Program-made: the position numbers and the translations under genes
Assembly (NCBI GenBank): GCA_001780895.1
Contig: MFJJ01000017.1
Coordinates: forward strand, 1-9,035
Reading direction: 5' to 3'
DNA from: Candidatus Gottesmanbacteria bacterium RIFCSPHIGHO2_01_FULL_46_14
GTDB lineage: Bacteria; Patescibacteriota; Microgenomatia; UBA10105; UBA927
Length of the DNA: 9,035 nt
Shown: positions 6,236-9,035 of the stretch, piece by piece
Position numbering within the stretch: the stretch's first letter is position 1
How the letters are laid out: each line of letters begins with the position of its first letter
The notes under the pieces: model-generated
The model's database searches: none
What the model was told of the DNA's origin: nothing
The model's input: the letters and a program-made list of their open reading frames with translations, nothing else

Positions 6236-6257
6236 CGTACCACTAAAATAAACTATC
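6236..6257. promoter_or_regulatory. 22-bp divergent intergenic region
   Basis: This is the only space between the two head-to-head genes and must lie within or between both promoters. No clear -35/-10 pair is visible. TAAAAT at 6244-6249 could be a -10 for the rightward genes, which would place transcription start at or next to ATG 6258 (leaderless mRNA). Neither gene has a convincing Shine-Dalgarno here. The promoters may extend into the opposing genes. This is inference from spacing and A+T content only. Confidence 0.3.
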
Positions 6258-7895
6258 ATGCAGAAAATTTTGACTGTTTTGGTGTGGTTTTTTATCATCT
6301 TTTCGTTCGTTCCGACGTTGTACGAAATAAAAAATCGAAATAACCTCCAGCCGGATCGCGCGTTTGAACTCGTCCACAATTTTCCGACTGATTATAATTT
6401 TTACCTCTCGAGGATTCGGGAAGGTTTGGAAGGTAGACTCACGGTTGTCGAGCGCTATACCTCAGAGCCACACAATGGGTCCTACATTCATATTTTGTAT
6501 CTTTTTTTGGGATGGGTAGGGCGGTTTACCCGAGTGCCATGGCATAGGTCGAGCGATATCTATCACGTTGCACGGTTTGTGTTTGGGATAACACTTCTTT
6601 TCCTCACGGCTCATTTTGCCGGGCAATCGTTTTCTTTTCTTTCCGATACGCGATCGAAAAAAATATGGTTGTCCCTCGCGTTTCTTCTGGCAGTTACCGC
6701 CAGTACATGGCCAAAGCTCGTCTTTTTTAACGGCGGGTGGCGTTTGGGGGGGTATATGCCGTGGTGGTCACTTATGGATAGCCTCCAGCGCATTGCCTTT
6801 ATCCCACATCTTCTGGTGGGTCAAGCGCTTATCGTCTTTTTAATCGCTACTCTTTGGGATGAAGCCACAATGAAAAAAGGAGGCAACTGGCTCTTTTTAG
6901 GGGCATTGGCGTTTGTCCTGGGGATGGTATTTCCGCCGGGTCTCTTGTTTGTCGCAGTGACCGTAGTATGTATGGGGATTGCCAACCTGGGACCCAGGGG
7001 ACTCGTGATTGCGATGGGCGCGCCTGCGCTGTTGTATCTCCAGCTCATGACCTCGTTTTATCCGTGGAAACGATTGGCCCAGCAGGACATTCTCAATCCT
7101 TTACCGTTTCAATATATGGAGTATTTTTTAGCTGTTGGCTATGTCTTTCCGTTTGGAATTTTGGGAGGAGTGTTTGCATTGATCAGACGGGAAAAGTATC
7201 TTATCCCCGCCGTCTCATGGGTCGTCGCGTGGCTGTCGCTTCTGGCAATCTTTCGATTTGTACCCCAACAATCACCCTTGCGCTTCAGTGAAATGCTGCC
7301 ACACGTGCCGTTGGGAATACTGACTGCATATCTGTTTTATATGATATGGCATTGGTTTGGAGCAAGGCTAAGCCTTAAATCTTATCAAGGCTTAGCCTTG
7401 ATTCCTCCTTTGATTTTGGTTGTAATCGGTTTGGGGGTTATGTATTCTTCGTGGTTGTGGCAGCGGGACTTTGTTGACCATAAAATGCGGTCAACCTATC
7501 CATTCGTGCCAACGGGCAGTTATGTTTTGTATCCCCTCAAAGACTTTATACATGCAGTCGGTTTTATCCAAGACTCAACGTCAACAAACGGCGTGATCCT
7601 CGCTGGGACAACGGCAGGAAACTATATTCCTCCATATACTGGAAGAACGGTGTATATTGGGCATGCAAACACGGTGAGAGCCGAAGAGAAACAGGTGATC
7701 GTTTCCGGATTTTTCCGGGGAGCGATGAAACCCGACGAGGCAAAAGCATTTCTTACAGATAATCGTATTTCGGCAATTTTCTTTGGGCCGCAGGAACGGG
7801 AAGAAAGTGGCACTCAGGATTTAGGAAAGCTCTACCCATTCCTGCGTGTTTCGTACAAAAATACCTTCGTAACGGTCTACACTATCGCACAATGA
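6258..7895 (+). CDS. Polytopic membrane protein with soluble C-terminal domain, GT-C-like
   Basis: 545 residues from ATG at 6258, with an N-terminal anchor (3-20) directly after the start, so no other start fits. The first loop holds NFPTDYNFYLSRIREG (41-56) and YTSEPHNGSYI (67-77), an acidic-loop layout seen in GT-C-type proteins of uncultured bacteria. About ten hydrophobic segments follow, with QSPLRFSE (338-345) in a late loop. The last helix is at about 382-399. The rest (400-545) is soluble and includes NYIPPYTGRTVYIGHANTV (455-473) and a final mixed alpha/beta region. I recognise this as a recurring uncharacterised type rather than a named enzyme; a glycosyltransferase role is inference. 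A palindromic element (7363-7400) encodes residues 369-381, just before the last helix. The stop overlaps the next start as ATGA. No Shine-Dalgarno is visible. Confidence 0.83.
   Translation: MQKILTVLVWFFIIFSFVPTLYEIKNRNNLQPDRAFELVHNFPTDYNFYLSRIREGLEGRLTVVERYTSEPHNGSYIHILYLFLGWVGRFTRVPWHRSSDIYHVARFVFGITLLFLTAHFAGQSFSFLSDTRSKKIWLSLAFLLAVTASTWPKLVFFNGGWRLGGYMPWWSLMDSLQRIAFIPHLLVGQALIVFLIATLWDEATMKKGGNWLFLGALAFVLGMVFPPGLLFVAVTVVCMGIANLGPRGLVIAMGAPALLYLQLMTSFYPWKRLAQQDILNPLPFQYMEYFLAVGYVFPFGILGGVFALIRREKYLIPAVSWVVAWLSLLAIFRFVPQQSPLRFSEMLPHVPLGILTAYLFYMIWHWFGARLSLKSYQGLALIPPLILVVIGLGVMYSSWLWQRDFVDHKMRSTYPFVPTGSYVLYPLKDFIHAVGFIQDSTSTNGVILAGTTAGNYIPPYTGRTVYIGHANTVRAEEKQVIVSGFFRGAMKPDEAKAFLTDNRISAIFFGPQEREESGTQDLGKLYPFLRVSYKNTFVTVYTIAQ
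7363..7400 (+). repeat. Palindromic element, copy 2 of the CAAGGCTAAGCCTT family, in frame
   Basis: CAAGGCTAAGCCTT (7363-7376) and AAGGCTTAGCCTTG (7387-7400) are perfect 14-bp inverted repeats around a 10-nt loop that starts AAA, the same layout as the junction copy at 2095-2139. Here it is inside gene 5, encoding ARLSLKSYQGLAL (residues 369-381) without a stop. It sits in the loop just before the last membrane helix. Confidence 0.93.
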
Positions 7896-9035
7896 AGCCG
7901 ATCCTTGCATACGTGGTCGTCCTGCTCATCATCTTTGGCCGCGCATTTTTTCCTCCAGAGGGGCAGATGATTTTTGGTGATGATATCGCCCATCAGTACT
8001 ACTTTTACCGGCAGTATTTTAATTATTGGATAGGGCAGGGAATTTTTCCCTGGTGGAATCCTTACCTTTTTGGCGGTATGCCTTTTGTTGCCAACCCAAT
8101 TGCCAATATATGGTATCCGCCGACGTGGCTATTTGTTCTATTACCGCTTTGGCTGGCATATCCGGTCCATATGGCACTGCATCTATTCATTGCCATGACC
8201 GGACTCTATTGGTTGGGCCGGCGCTTTCTTGACCCGCTGTCTTCTTGGGTTAGCGGAGTGGTCTTCGGACTATCGGGATTTTTCCTCATGCGTCTGTGGG
8301 GAGGGCATGTCGATGTGATTGCCGCTTCTTCCTATATTCCATGGGTTTTTGGTATGTTTTTGGCACTGGCCCAGCGGGGTACTAAGCGAGACATTTGTGT
8401 CGCGGGGGCGGTTTTTGCACTGCAGCTATTTGCGGGCTATCAGACGATTTCATTTTATACCCTGGAGGCAGTCGGCATCATGACTCTGACTGTCTGCGTG
8501 GTAAAAAAGTCGTTTTTTCCCATGTTGCGAATGATTGCTGCCATCGGTTTGGGCATCGGGCTTGCTGCTCTACAAATTATCCCGCTCCAGCAATTTGTGA
8601 ATTTGAGTATACGGACGATTGGTTTTCCGTATTCATGGACCGCGTATGGGTCACTCGAGTGGAGAAACTTGTTGCAGCTTCTTAATCCTTTTATTCTGGG
8701 CAATCTCCGCACCTACGCCGGTCCGCCGCCAAATCTTATTGAACACGCCATGTATATAGGCCGTTTGCCTTTGATAATTGCAGCTATCGGACTGTTTCGA
8801 AAAAAATCTCTCGTGTTTTGGCTGATTGCACTTTTTTCCTTATGGGTCTCGCTGGGGCCACATGCCCCGATTGATCTCCAATATATGCTATGGAAATTGG
8901 TACCTGTGTATCATGTGTTACGAATTCCTCCTCGCCATCTGGTTCTTTTTATTTTTTCCATGAGTATGCTTGTTGGGTTGGGGTTGAATGGGTTATCACG
9001 ATGGGGGACTCTTCACAGAGTCATCTGTGTTCTCA
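7892..9035 (+). CDS. YfhO-family GT-C membrane protein, 3' end outside window
   Basis: ATG at 7892 overlaps the upstream stop (ATGA, 7892-7895) and opens 381 codons to the window edge; the stop is not seen. The order of motifs is that of YfhO-like proteins: N-terminal helix (4-20), acidic first loop FGDDIAHQYYFYRQYF (28-43), FPWWNPYLFGGMPF (52-65), NPIANIWYPP (68-77), and GGHVDVIAASSYIPWVFG (137-154). Then come LLNPFILGN (263-271), MYIGRLPL (287-294) and RIPPRHL (344-350). Bacillus subtilis YfhO is a GT-C enzyme implicated in glycosylating lipoteichoic acid, so transfer of a lipid-linked sugar to a surface polymer is plausible; the substrate here is unknown. YfhO proteins are usually 800 residues or more, so perhaps half is present. 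Tight coupling to gene 5 suggests the two act together. No repeat elements are present in the visible part. Confidence 0.88.
   Translation, partial: MKPILAYVVVLLIIFGRAFFPPEGQMIFGDDIAHQYYFYRQYFNYWIGQGIFPWWNPYLFGGMPFVANPIANIWYPPTWLFVLLPLWLAYPVHMALHLFIAMTGLYWLGRRFLDPLSSWVSGVVFGLSGFFLMRLWGGHVDVIAASSYIPWVFGMFLALAQRGTKRDICVAGAVFALQLFAGYQTISFYTLEAVGIMTLTVCVVKKSFFPMLRMIAAIGLGIGLAALQIIPLQQFVNLSIRTIGFPYSWTAYGSLEWRNLLQLLNPFILGNLRTYAGPPPNLIEHAMYIGRLPLIIAAIGLFRKKSLVFWLIALFSLWVSLGPHAPIDLQYMLWKLVPVYHVLRIPPRHLVLFIFSMSMLVGLGLNGLSRWGTLHRVICVL

Noticed and set aside
6236..6379. Longer N-terminus of the GT39-like gene (starts up to 6379)
   Set aside because: It would overlap the well-supported divergent gene by over 100 bp, and the extra residues do not look like a GT39 N-terminus.
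1..9035. Alternative genetic code (UGA read as glycine, as in some CPR lineages)
   Set aside because: TGA serves as the stop at 4041, 4661 and 7893 exactly where the next gene starts.

Overview
The window is almost entirely coding and holds six genes for membrane or membrane-anchored proteins in two divergent blocks. Four genes read leftwards (complement of 1-6235) and two read rightwards (6258-9035). The outermost gene on each side runs off the window. There are only two gaps between genes, 2090-2127 and 6236-6257. I see no tRNA, rRNA, CRISPR array, transposase or convincing terminator. TGA and TAA both act as ordinary stops, so the standard bacterial code fits. The gene families, the ATGA-type overlaps and the load of palindromic DNA inside genes suggest an uncultured bacterium of the Patescibacteria/CPR (Microgenomates-like) type. 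That assignment is inference and needs a homology search.

Left block, in transcription order from 6235 down to 1: (1) a GT39/ArnT-like polytopic glycosyltransferase with a short PEGA-like C-terminal tail; (2) a single-pass membrane protein with an external PsbP-like domain; (3) a Gpi18-like GT-C glycosyltransferase with a C-terminal NPCBM carbohydrate-binding domain; (4) a very large polytopic membrane protein with a big soluble C-terminal domain, of the YfhO / PTPS-related membrane-protein type. Genes 1-2 and 2-3 are joined by 4-bp ATGA overlaps. Genes 3-4 are instead separated by a palindromic element that supplies both the stop codon of one gene and the Shine-Dalgarno of the next. Right block: (5) a polytopic membrane protein with a soluble C-terminal domain, joined by an ATGA overlap to (6) a YfhO-family GT-C protein, incomplete at the right edge. 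Together they look like a locus for building or decorating a surface glycan or glycoprotein from lipid-linked sugars. Acceptor and sugar cannot be read from the sequence.

The striking feature is repeat DNA living inside these genes without breaking them. Three copies of a 69-90 bp palindromic element encode peptides beginning VIPG/VIPA and ending RDD, all in one reading phase, in two genes. A second palindromic family (14-bp arms, 10-nt loop) occurs twice, once at a gene junction and once inside gene 5. A 52-bp palindrome encodes a membrane segment of the Gpi18-like protein. Four short tandem arrays with periods of 7, 7, 8 and 14 bp lie in the large leftmost gene, and none disrupts its 696-codon frame. 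In three proteins repeat DNA sits at or next to the last membrane helix, just before the soluble domain.
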